DNA of 10,311 nucleotides from UBA4735 sp036569845 (lineage in GTDB: Bacteria > Chloroflexota > Limnocylindria > P2-11E): the NCBI GenBank assembly GCA_036569845.1, contig DATCPY010000163.1:1-10311 (forward strand), read 5' to 3'. The notes under the pieces were generated by a model. That model made no database searches, was not told the origin of the DNA, and was given only the letters and a program-made list of their open reading frames with translations. The position numbers and the translations under genes are program-made. This document shows, piece by piece, positions 1 through 6,731 of this stretch; the first letter of the stretch is position 1; each line of letters opens with the position of its first letter.

Positions 1-290
1 CGCTCCTTCGGCATGTAGCCGACGAGGCGCTGCGCTTCCTTGCCGCCCTTGAACAGGATCAGCGTCGGGATGGCGCGGACGCCGAACCGGCCCGCGGTGA
101 TCGGGTTCGCGTCGACGTCGAGCTTCGCGATCCGGACGTTGTCCTTCTCGCTCGCGATCTCTTCGAGGACCGGGGCCACCATGCGGCACGGGCCGCACCA
201 GGTCGCCCAGAAATCAACGAGCACCGGAGTCTCCGACTTGAGGACCTCCTGCTCGAATGTTTGATCCGTTACGACGGTGGGCTTTCCCAT
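1..290 (-). CDS. trxA: Thioredoxin (3' end cut by the window edge)
   Basis: This is a cytoplasmic protein-disulfide reductase of the thioredoxin family, which passes electrons from thioredoxin reductase to targets such as ribonucleotide reductase and peroxiredoxins. Ninety-six residues are visible. The redox site WCGPC has its cysteines at residues 32 and 35, preceded by the usual LVDFWAT strand, and the cis-proline motif IPT is at residues 74-76, followed by LILFKGG. Thioredoxins are usually 105-110 residues, so only the last 10-15 are missing beyond position 1. The ATG at 290-288 is supported by an AAGGAG ribosome-binding site at 301-306 with a 10-base spacing. It follows the methyltransferase-like gene by 52 bp on the same strand and may be its last operon partner, though a short hairpin lies between them and it could have its own promoter. 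Identification is firm; which of several thioredoxins in the genome it is cannot be told. Confidence 0.95.
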   Translation of the reverse strand, partial: MGKPTVVTDQTFEQEVLKSETPVLVDFWATWCGPCRMVAPVLEEIASEKDNVRIAKLDVDANPITAGRFGVRAIPTLILFKGGKEAQRLVGYMPKE

Positions 291-300
291 CTCTGTATCG

Positions 301-306
301 CTCCTT
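301..306 (-). promoter_or_regulatory. Ribosome-binding site of the thioredoxin gene
   Basis: On the minus strand this reads AAGGAG, a near-perfect Shine-Dalgarno core, 10 bases before the ATG at 290. It fixes the thioredoxin start. Confidence 0.75.
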
Positions 307-326
307 GCGTTTCTTCTATTTAGGTC

Positions 327-340
327 GCGGGAAAACCCGC
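327..340 (-). other. Short GC hairpin between the methyltransferase-like gene and thioredoxin
   Basis: A perfect 5-bp inverted repeat, GCGGG-TTTT-CCCGC on the minus strand, begins two bases after the TAG stop of the upstream gene (343-345). It is followed by GACCTAAATAG rather than a run of T, so it is not a standard Rho-independent terminator. It could shield the 3' end of the upstream message, or partly uncouple thioredoxin expression. The AT-rich TAAATA just after it (322-317 on the minus strand) could serve as a -10 box for thioredoxin, but I see no matching -35 box. Confidence 0.35.
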
Positions 341-342
341 AG

Positions 343-2736
343 CTACCACTTGAACGCGAGCTGCTGCCCGGCTTGTTCCACTGCAGGTTCAAGGCCGAGG
401 ACCGGTTCCAGCCCATCCAGGCCGGCGTCGGGGTCCGCGGCGAAGGCCTTCAGCGGAGCCCACTTTACGAACCTCCAGCCGCGGCGTCGAACCGCGGTCC
501 GCAGGGCCGCGGAACGCTCCAATTTGAACGCGGCAAGGGGCCGCCGCTCGTCGGCCAGCGCGAGGAATCGGAACACCCGGTCGTCGTCCGGGATCTGCTC
601 GCCGATCGCGGACAGGCTGCGATGGAGCCGGGCGGTCCAGTCGAGCTGCCAGAGGAACACCATCTTGCCGCGGTCGTACCACGCGAGGTCGACCGCATCG
701 AGGACGTCGGCGGGTCCGCGCAGCGCCCGCGCGAGCGGGGTCGTCTTCTCCAGATCGGAGAGCAGATCGGCGAGCACGTTCCCTCGTCCGGCATGCGCAG
801 AGCCCAGCGGGCGGCGGCGGAGCTCGCGACCGATCTGCACCTTGAATCCGATGCGGTGTCCGGCGTCGACGAGGCTCGCCGCGAGGAGGCTCTGCTCGAG
901 CTGCCGCTTCGCGAGGGTGTCCTCGTCGCGCAGCCGCCAGCGGCCGTCGTCGCCCTGCACGCCATACGCGGCGATGCACCGCTCCACCAATTCTCGGTCG
1001 GGGGTCTCGACGCCGCGGAAGAGCCCGTAGCTGCGCTTCAGCAGCGAGCGGGTGTCGACGTCGCGCGCTGACGACAGCACACCCCACACGCCCCATTCGA
1101 CGCGATCGTCCAACGGCGCGTGATCGTCGCTCCCGTTGACGAGCCCGTAGAGCGGATCCTCCTTCGTCGGTCCTTCCAGCCGTTCGATCCCCGATCGACG
1201 GGCGTCGCCGAGGGCCGACCGGAAGTGGTCGAGGAACAGCTCGAGCTCGGACACGCCGCCGGCGCGCGCGAGGGCCAGCGGCGCGAGCAGCCCGCGCTCG
1301 GCCAGCGCGTTCAGCGCGGCGACCGCCGCGCGATCGGCGCCGATGGGCTCGCCGCGGGCGACGATCGCCGCGTGCACGCCGCCGCGCATCGTCTCCTCGA
1401 GAGTGAGCGAGTCGGCGCTGCGCTGATCCTTCAGCAGGGGCACGTCACGATCGAAGTCCAGCACCGCGACCGCGCCGGAGCTCCCGCCCGTCGCCGTCTG
1501 CAGGGTGTCGCGTTGATAGAGGATGCCGCGCAGCCGGTAGCCGGAGCCGGCGCCGGCGAGCGCGCACGCCGCGACGGTCGCGCCGTCGGCATGCGGCAGG
1601 TACACGACGCACGGCGCGCCTTCCTTGGAGCCGCGGTGCGCGTCGAGGAGCGCGGTACGAAGCGCGCGCAGGAGCCGCTCGCGCCCGGCGAGCCGGCCAT
1701 CGGCGTCGGCGCTCGGATCCTCTTGCCCGCCGGCGAGCACCACCGACGCGACGTAGGCCCAGCCGCCGAGCAGATCGTCGACCGGCGCCTGTACGAGGAC
1801 GAGATCGGCCGGCGCCTTGAGCGTCGGCGCGGAACGGGCCGGCGGGTTGGCCGTGAGCCAGGCGGCGAGCTCACGCGCGGTGCGCTCGAACTCCAGCCAC
1901 ACGTTCACTTCGCGCGACTGAGCGGCCTGCCCACGGCGAGCGCGGCCCTTCTCGATCCGCAGCGGGGCGCCGTGCCCGGCCACGGCGTTCAGCCGGCTGC
2001 CGGAGACGATCACCTCGAGCATGCAGAGCCGCAGGAAGGCCTTGGCCGGTCCGTCGGGAATGGCGGTCTCGATCGCGCGCAGCGTGCCCATGAGGGCGGC
2101 GAGGTTCCGGGGCGTGTACAGCGCCGCGATGCTCTGCGCGAGCACCCGGCGTTCCTCGGTCGCGCCGAACCGCTCGACGAACTGCCAGTACGCGAGGCCA
2201 TCGCCCTCGACCTTGCGTGCGCGCGCGTCGTCTTCCTCGGCCGTCGGCTCGATGAGCAGGGCCCGGCCCTCGCGCGCGCAGATGGTGCAGCGAAAGGCCT
2301 TCTTCGTCGGCGCCGGCGCGTCGCGTTCCCAGAGGAACGCCTCGACGACGACCGGTCCGCGGCAGGTCCCGCAGTGCGAGGCGTAGAGATCGCGCATCGT
2401 CACGCGGTGCGCGGCGCCGGCGAGCGTGCTGTCCGCGACCGCCTCGAGGGCCACGGTGATCTCCGCGAGCGACGGCGCGGCCGCGATCACGCCGCGGGCC
2501 CACGCGCCGATCGCCCCTGGCGAGCGGGCGATGCCGACGCGGTCGCGGTGCTGAACGGCGTCGGCTGCCGAGAACGGATACGCGAGCGGATCGAGGACGA
2601 TGCCGCGCTCGGCCGTGTACGCGTTCGCGTACGTCTCGGCGAGGGCCACGGGGAACGCGGTGCCGAATCGGTGGAGGGGTCTTGGAAGGGGAACGGTCTC
2701 GACGGGAACGAAGCTGTCGAGCCGTTCCACTGTCAT
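343..2736 (-). CDS. Catalytically eroded DNA N4/N6-methyltransferase-like protein with zinc ribbon
   Basis: A 797-residue cytoplasmic protein that keeps the architecture of large N4-cytosine/N6-adenine DNA methyltransferases of the DUF1156-like type but seems to have lost the active site. Residues 47-61 (VLDPLAYPFSAADAV) sit where motif I, DPFxGxGT, is expected, without the glycines that hold S-adenosylmethionine. A zinc-ribbon-like pair of CxxC motifs follows (C122/C125 and C150/C153), with the segment EAFLWERD between them, as in those enzymes. Residues 311-321 (DLVLVQAPVDD) stand where the catalytic DPPY motif should be, followed by an LGGWAYV segment. The C-terminal part, around residues 680-765, contains D683, then WQLDW (696-700) and FVKWAPLKAF, and recalls a PD-(D/E)xK-like fold, again with altered residues. 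The ATG overlaps the stop of the upstream lipoprotein gene (ATGA), indicating translational coupling; no clear ribosome-binding site of its own is seen. Homology to methyltransferases is inferred from motif order; activity is doubtful. A role in DNA binding is possible but unproven. Confidence 0.6.
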   Translation of the reverse strand: MTVERLDSFVPVETVPLPRPLHRFGTAFPVALAETYANAYTAERGIVLDPLAYPFSAADAVQHRDRVGIARSPGAIGAWARGVIAAAPSLAEITVALEAVADSTLAGAAHRVTMRDLYASHCGTCRGPVVVEAFLWERDAPAPTKKAFRCTICAREGRALLIEPTAEEDDARARKVEGDGLAYWQFVERFGATEERRVLAQSIAALYTPRNLAALMGTLRAIETAIPDGPAKAFLRLCMLEVIVSGSRLNAVAGHGAPLRIEKGRARRGQAAQSREVNVWLEFERTARELAAWLTANPPARSAPTLKAPADLVLVQAPVDDLLGGWAYVASVVLAGGQEDPSADADGRLAGRERLLRALRTALLDAHRGSKEGAPCVVYLPHADGATVAACALAGAGSGYRLRGILYQRDTLQTATGGSSGAVAVLDFDRDVPLLKDQRSADSLTLEETMRGGVHAAIVARGEPIGADRAAVAALNALAERGLLAPLALARAGGVSELELFLDHFRSALGDARRSGIERLEGPTKEDPLYGLVNGSDDHAPLDDRVEWGVWGVLSSARDVDTRSLLKRSYGLFRGVETPDRELVERCIAAYGVQGDDGRWRLRDEDTLAKRQLEQSLLAASLVDAGHRIGFKVQIGRELRRRPLGSAHAGRGNVLADLLSDLEKTTPLARALRGPADVLDAVDLAWYDRGKMVFLWQLDWTARLHRSLSAIGEQIPDDDRVFRFLALADERRPLAAFKLERSAALRTAVRRRGWRFVKWAPLKAFAADPDAGLDGLEPVLGLEPAVEQAGQQLAFKW

Positions 2737-4562
2737 TGCAGGTCGAAGACTAGAGCCCGCCGGGCATCGAGCACCACGCCGGCGCGCTTTCCGTCAGCCG
2801 ACACGATCAGATCCTGGATCTGGCCGTCGATGCCGAGCGCGTCGATGGTCCCATCGGCGGCGATCGCCCAGACCGTGCTGCTGCCATCCCACACCAGCGT
2901 GCGGGTGCCGAGCACGACCTTTCGGCCGTCGGTGAGCGGAGCCTGCCAGCGCTGCGAGCCGTCCGGGGCGGTCGCGGTGATCTTGTCCTTGTCCAGCTGG
3001 ACGAACGTGCCGTCGGCGCCGAACGCGACCTCGCGAACGGTGGCGCCGACGCGCTGCAGCGTCGCGTTCGGATCCGCGGTGTGCGGCGAGAAGCGGTACG
3101 TCCCCTGATCGGTGACGAGGGCGGCGCGGTCGCCCTTCGCGTCGAGCGCGAGGCTCTGGACCGTGCCGGGGACCCGGATCACGCCGCGAGTGAAACGCTC
3201 GCTGCCGAGGCGCAGCAGCTCCACATCGGTGTTGCCCGCGGTGGTCGTCGCGATGAACAGCTCGCCGCGGTCGCTGACCGCGATGGCTCCGCCGGCAGCG
3301 GGCGTCGTGATCGGGAACGGGTCGCCGAGCACGGCACCGTCCGGTGCCCGCGCGCCGATGAGCCCGCCGCCGCCGCCGGACACTCCACTGGCGCTCTTCG
3401 AGATGGCGACGAACGCGCGGGCCGTTGGCACGTTCACGTACAGGGCCTGGGTGATCGCGGATGGGAATCGCGGCTGCTGCAAGCTGGACAGCGGCGACGC
3501 GCCGGAGGGCACGAACAGCACGGTCGCCGAGGCGCCGCCGGCGAAGAGCCAGGCGCTGTCGGCGCTGAACAGCAGCGCGGAGATGCCGGACGGGAATTTC
3601 GGCAGCGCTGTGAGGCCGCCTTTCGCGGCGTCGAAGATCGCGACGACCCCGTCGTCGCTGCCCATCGCGATCCACTTGCCGTCCGGCGACAGGGCGACCC
3701 GCCGGGCGTTCCCCGGGCCATCGACGACGCGGGCAGGCTCGCGCCACAGCTCGACGTCGGGCACCGCGCCCGACCGCGCGAAGGTGTACGTGCGCTCTTC
3801 GATGACGGCGCTGACGTCGACGCCCTTGGGCCGCAGCGCGGCGGCCGCGGCGTCAGCCTGGGCCTTCGACGGATAGGTCGCGACGCGCACCAGGAACGGC
3901 GCGACGCGCGTGATCGAGATGACGGTCCCGATCTTCTTCGCCGCCGCGTCGGCGTCGGCGGCGGTCGCGTAGGGGCCGGCCTGCACGGCGTACTGCGCCG
4001 CGGAGGCGGCGGCCACGGTGAACGACTTCCCGCGGTTCACGGTCTTCTGCAGCTCGGTGTCGAGCGGCAGCTTCACCGCGAGTACCTGCACGCGATCCCA
4101 GCAGGTGCTCATGTCACCGAGCGTCTTCGCGAACACACCCGGATCGGCGCCGTCGGCATACGAGCCCGCGTCCTTGATCAGATCGGTGAGCGCGTCCGCG
4201 AGCGAGACCACCGCGTCGCGGACGGGGCCCGCGGCGTTCGCCGTCGCAGAGAGCGACGCGGACGTGATGTCGCTGAGCATCGGTGTGAGACCGCGCGCGA
4301 CCGCCGCCCACCGGTCGCTCGACACGACCCGGGTCTTCTCCCCCGAAAGCGTGCCGGCCAGCGCGTAGTCGTACGCCGAGAGCTGCTGGAGGATGACCGC
4401 GGTCGAGCGCGCGAGCTCCGGGGCGTTGGGCACGTCACCGCTCGGCACCACCTTGGGCGCCTGTTCGCACGCGCTACCGATGAGAAGAAGGACGCCGAAC
4501 GCGACGCGGACGAGTTGGCTCGGGCCGCTACTCGTCGGCCTCGTCCTCGTCGTCGTCGTCAT
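2733..4562 (-). CDS. Lipoprotein with SPOR domain and C-terminal beta-propeller
   Basis: A 609-residue predicted lipoprotein. An n-region with R6, R8 and R19 is followed by a hydrophobic stretch and a lipobox, LIGSAC, with C32 as the lipid-bearing cysteine. Residues 40-180 are mostly helical and of unknown family. Residues 188-255 form a SPOR domain (QYAVQAGPYATAADADAAA, then PFLVRVATYPSKAQADAAA); SPOR domains bind peptidoglycan strands stripped of stem peptides, chiefly at division sites. Residues 275-609 hold about six WD40/PQQ-like beta-propeller blades, with repeated units such as VALSPDGKWIAMG, LALDAKGDRAALV and LIVSADGKRAGVV. The reading frame stays open to 4772, but the part upstream of 4562 is Arg/Pro/Ser-rich shadow of the preceding gene. 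The ATG at 4562-4560 is the only standard start that gives a proper signal peptide and has a GAGG site at 4572-4575. It overlaps the end of the TPR gene by 35 bp. It probably anchors outside the cytoplasmic membrane and senses or scaffolds at the wall; the exact role is unknown. Confidence 0.8.
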   Translation of the reverse strand: MTTTTRTRPTSSGPSQLVRVAFGVLLLIGSACEQAPKVVPSGDVPNAPELARSTAVILQQLSAYDYALAGTLSGEKTRVVSSDRWAAVARGLTPMLSDITSASLSATANAAGPVRDAVVSLADALTDLIKDAGSYADGADPGVFAKTLGDMSTCWDRVQVLAVKLPLDTELQKTVNRGKSFTVAAASAAQYAVQAGPYATAADADAAAKKIGTVISITRVAPFLVRVATYPSKAQADAAAAALRPKGVDVSAVIEERTYTFARSGAVPDVELWREPARVVDGPGNARRVALSPDGKWIAMGSDDGVVAIFDAAKGGLTALPKFPSGISALLFSADSAWLFAGGASATVLFVPSGASPLSSLQQPRFPSAITQALYVNVPTARAFVAISKSASGVSGGGGGLIGARAPDGAVLGDPFPITTPAAGGAIAVSDRGELFIATTTAGNTDVELLRLGSERFTRGVIRVPGTVQSLALDAKGDRAALVTDQGTYRFSPHTADPNATLQRVGATVREVAFGADGTFVQLDKDKITATAPDGSQRWQAPLTDGRKVVLGTRTLVWDGSSTVWAIAADGTIDALGIDGQIQDLIVSADGKRAGVVLDARRALVFDLQ

Positions 4563-5385
4563 CGTCGTCGGCCTCGACGGCGAGCGGCTCCTCGGCCACG
4601 GCGGGCTCGGACTCATCGTCGGCCGACGACGGCCTCCGCTCGGTCTCCTCGCCCTCGTCCTCGGCGTCCTCTTCCTCCTCGCCGCCGAATCGGAAGAAGT
4701 TGCCCTTGATGTACGCGCGCTCCTTCGTCTCGGCCGGACGGTGATGGCCGGGGAACGAGATCCGCTGCGCATTCTCGGGGCTCTGGAGCGTCTCGCGGAT
4801 CGCTACGCGCGGGTTCTGCTGGTCGTTGCTCACGACCGCGACGACGTACTCGTTGCCGGTGTTGATGAGGTCAAGGAGGCGGCGGCCGACCTTCGGCTCG
4901 AGGAAGCCGAGGAGCTCGCCGTCGCGCGCGTGCACGGCGATGAGGCCGTCGCGCTCGCGCAGCTCGGCCTCGGCGCCAGGCGAGTACTTCGCCACGACGT
5001 GCGCCGGCGCCGGGTTGATGAGGCGCAGGATGCCGGTCTTGCCCATGTCCTCGATGAAGAGGCGCGGCTGGGTCTTGGACTTCGTCGTGTTCGGCTTCGT
5101 CTTGTGCTCGAGGAGGGTCGTGAGGCGGGCGACGTTGCGAAGCGCGATCGGGTTGTTCGGCTCGGCCTTGATGACCTCGGTGTACGCGGCCTTGGCCTCT
5201 TCGAGCTTGCCGGTCTCGAGGAGCGCCCGGCCCAGCCGGTTGCGGGCCTCGAGGTCCTCGGCGTTCGCCTCAAGGATCTTGCCGTTCAGATCGACCGCGG
5301 TCGCCCAGTCGGACTCGAGGGCGGCCTGGACCGCCTTGTCGGCGAAAGCACGCGTCCGGATGCCTGTTTCGGTCGGGGAGCCCAT
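4528..5385 (-). CDS. TPR protein with HIRAN-like domain and acidic C-terminal tail
   Basis: A 285-residue soluble protein, first gene of the leftward operon. Residues 9-76 form about two tetratricopeptide repeats (DWATAVDLNGKILEANAED and KLEEAKAAYTEVIKAEPNN), a helical scaffold for binding other proteins. Residues 115-198 resemble a HIRAN-like small beta domain, seen in GLIAVHARDGELLGFLEPKV followed by LLDLINTGNEYVVAVV; HIRAN domains in helicases and nucleases bind DNA ends, so nucleic-acid binding is possible, but the likeness is by eye. Residues 236-285 are a low-complexity acidic tail ending in seven aspartates and EDEADE. There is no signal peptide or membrane segment. The ATG at 5385-5383 has a GGAGG site at 5395-5399, nine bases upstream. 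Its tail-encoding GAC repeat also contains the start codon of the next gene. The TPR call is firm, the HIRAN call tentative, and the function is unknown. Confidence 0.8.
   Translation of the reverse strand: MGSPTETGIRTRAFADKAVQAALESDWATAVDLNGKILEANAEDLEARNRLGRALLETGKLEEAKAAYTEVIKAEPNNPIALRNVARLTTLLEHKTKPNTTKSKTQPRLFIEDMGKTGILRLINPAPAHVVAKYSPGAEAELRERDGLIAVHARDGELLGFLEPKVGRRLLDLINTGNEYVVAVVSNDQQNPRVAIRETLQSPENAQRISFPGHHRPAETKERAYIKGNFFRFGGEEEEDAEDEGEETERRPSSADDESEPAVAEEPLAVEADDDDDDDEDEADE
4543..4569 (-). repeat. GAC trinucleotide repeat in the overlap of two genes
   Basis: On the minus strand this run consists almost entirely of GAC triplets, with one GAT and one GAG. It encodes the poly-aspartate tail of the TPR protein and, in another frame starting at the GAT triplet, the ATG-Thr-Thr-Thr-Thr beginning of the lipoprotein. 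Such repeats can change in length by replication slippage. Gain or loss of whole triplets would leave both frames intact. Confidence 0.7.
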
Positions 5386-5394
5386 CGGTCAACG

Positions 5395-5399
5395 CCTCC
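5395..5399 (-). promoter_or_regulatory. Ribosome-binding site of the TPR gene
   Basis: On the minus strand this reads GGAGG, with nine bases between it and the ATG at 5385. It supports that start over any internal one. Confidence 0.7.
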
Positions 5400-5405
5400 A
5401 ACGCA

Positions 5406-5422
5406 GACGCACACGATGCGTC
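5406..5422. promoter_or_regulatory. Perfect inverted repeat in the divergent intergenic region (candidate operator)
   Basis: GACGCA-CACGA-TGCGTC is a perfect 6-bp inverted repeat with a 5-base spacer in the 92-bp gap between the leftward TPR operon and the rightward MgtE-like/NRAMP operon. It lies between the -10-like box and the ribosome-binding site of the TPR gene, so it could be a repressor operator or a hairpin in that mRNA leader. A repeat this short can also arise by chance in GC-rich DNA. Confidence 0.35.
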
Positions 5423-5445
5423 GCGGCCATTCGGGTGATGAGTGA

Positions 5446-5451
5446 ATTCTA
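5446..5451 (-). promoter_or_regulatory. Putative -10 box for the leftward operon
   Basis: On the minus strand this reads TAGAAT, five of six matches to TATAAT, in a local AT-rich patch of otherwise GC-rich DNA and about 60 bases before the TPR start. No good -35 box is visible 16-18 bases upstream. On the plus strand the same patch gives TCTAAC at 5449-5454, a weaker -10 candidate for the rightward operon, which would then have a leader of fewer than 20 bases. Confidence 0.35.
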
Positions 5452-5477
5452 ACGGCTCGCGGTCTACGCTCCCAGCG

Positions 5478-6731
5478 ATGCCGTACCTGTCGGAGATCAA
5501 GCGAGCAAAAGTGGTCGATCCGGCAGGGGCCGAGATCGGCAGGCTCGTCGATGTCGCGGTCGTACCCCGCGAGCAGTTCCCGGCCATCCAATGGGCCATC
5601 CTCCGGTCTCCCGACGGCGAGCGGATCGTCCGGTGGAGCGACCTCGAGGCCATCGGCGGCGGCTACCGGCTCAAGGAGTCGGCCGTCCCGCCGGCCGCAG
5701 GCGAGCTGCCGCCGGAGGCCCTCCGCCTGGGCCGCGACCTCGTCGACAAGCAGATCGTCGACACCCACGGGGCGAAGGTCGTCCGGGTGAACGACCTCCA
5801 GCTCGAGGACAAGAGCGGTCAGCTCCGCCTCGTCGGCGCCGACGTCGGCCTTCGCGGGATCCTCCGGCAGGTCGGTGGCGAGCGGGCCGCTGAGCGCGTG
5901 GCCGGCCTGCTCGGACGGAAGCTCCCGCGCGGCATCATCCCGTGGCACCTCGTTGAGCCGCTCGAGTCGCCGCAGCAGAACGTGCGGCTCACGCTCCCCC
6001 ACGCGAAGCTCGCGCTCCTCCATCCCGCCGACATCGCCGACATCGTCGAGGAGATGACCGCCGACGAGCGGCGCGCCGTGTTCGACCAGCTCGACGTGGA
6101 GACCGCGGCCGAGGCCCTCGGTGAGGTCGAGCCTGCGATGCAGGCCGCGATCATGGGCGATCTCGACGGGGAGCGCGCCGCCGACATCCTCGAGGAGATG
6201 GACCCCGACGAGGCCGTCGACCTCCTGCAGGATCTGCCCGAGGAGACGCGCGAAGAGCTCATCGAGCTCATGGACGAGGAAGAAGGAGCGGACGTCGAGG
6301 AGCTCCTCGCCTACCCCGAGGATTCCGCCGGCGGCATCATGACCACCGACTTCCTCGCGTTGCCGCGCGACCTGACCGCGGGCCAGGCCATCGACCGCCT
6401 GCGCGAGCTCCAGCCCGACTCCGCGCTCGTGTACTACCTGTACGTCGTTGATGCGGAGGGGAAGCTCGACGGCAATCTCTCGCTGCGCGACCTCGTCGTC
6501 GCGAAGCCTGAAACGCCGCTCACGAACATCATGAATCCGAACGTGCTTCGGGTCGAAGCCGACGTGCCCCGCGAGGAGGTCGCATCGCTCATCGCGAAGT
6601 ACGACCTGCTCGCGCTGCCGGTCGTCGACGCGCGGCGGGTGCTGCTCGGTACCGTGACGATCGATGACGTGGTCGAGCTCATGATGCCGCGCGGTTGGAA
6701 GAAGAGGTCGCTCCGGTCCATCGCGCGATGA
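5478..6731 (+). CDS. PRC-barrel / MgtE N-domain / CBS-pair protein, probable Mg2+-sensing regulator
   Basis: A 417-residue soluble protein. Residues 1-70 form a PRC-barrel domain (YLSEIKRAKVVDPAGAEIGR) and residues 82-162 a second PRC-like unit (LGRDLVDKQIVDTHGAKVVR). Residues 170-275 match the MgtE N-terminal superhelical domain, with repeats LHPADIADIVEEM, VETAAEALGEV, ERAADILEEMDPDEAVDLL and PEETREELIELM. Residues 280-402 are a pair of CBS domains beginning with YPEDSAGGIMTTDF, the usual MgtE linker. The five-helix MgtE channel is absent: the protein stops 15 residues after the second CBS. In MgtE these cytosolic domains bind Mg2+ at acidic interfaces and close the pore, so here they probably gate or regulate the NRAMP transporter whose ATG overlaps this stop by four bases. 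I chose the ATG at 5478 because PRC proteins usually start with a MxYLSE-like motif; a GTG at 5442 would add 12 residues of poor quality. Neither has a strong ribosome-binding site. Confidence 0.88.
   Translation: MPYLSEIKRAKVVDPAGAEIGRLVDVAVVPREQFPAIQWAILRSPDGERIVRWSDLEAIGGGYRLKESAVPPAAGELPPEALRLGRDLVDKQIVDTHGAKVVRVNDLQLEDKSGQLRLVGADVGLRGILRQVGGERAAERVAGLLGRKLPRGIIPWHLVEPLESPQQNVRLTLPHAKLALLHPADIADIVEEMTADERRAVFDQLDVETAAEALGEVEPAMQAAIMGDLDGERAADILEEMDPDEAVDLLQDLPEETREELIELMDEEEGADVEELLAYPEDSAGGIMTTDFLALPRDLTAGQAIDRLRELQPDSALVYYLYVVDAEGKLDGNLSLRDLVVAKPETPLTNIMNPNVLRVEADVPREEVASLIAKYDLLALPVVDARRVLLGTVTIDDVVELMMPRGWKKRSLRSIAR

Noticed and set aside
1120..3108. A 662-codon open frame on the plus strand
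   Set aside because: It lies opposite the methyltransferase-like gene and the end of the lipoprotein gene, is rich in Arg, Gly and Ala without domain patterns, and is the usual antisense shadow of high-GC coding DNA.
3081..4709. A 542-codon open frame on the plus strand
   Set aside because: It is antisense to the SPOR/propeller lipoprotein, which has a lipobox and clear domains; the frame has an Arg-rich composition and ends in an Arg/Pro run.
4563..4772. N-terminal extension of the lipoprotein frame up to an ATG at 4772
   Set aside because: These 70 residues are an Arg/Ser/Pro-rich shadow of the TPR gene and would bury the signal peptide; the ATG at 4562 gives a proper lipoprotein signal.
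5386..5477. An M-box magnesium riboswitch upstream of the metal operon
   Set aside because: The gap is only 92 bp, shorter than a typical M-box, and I could not find the expected set of stems.
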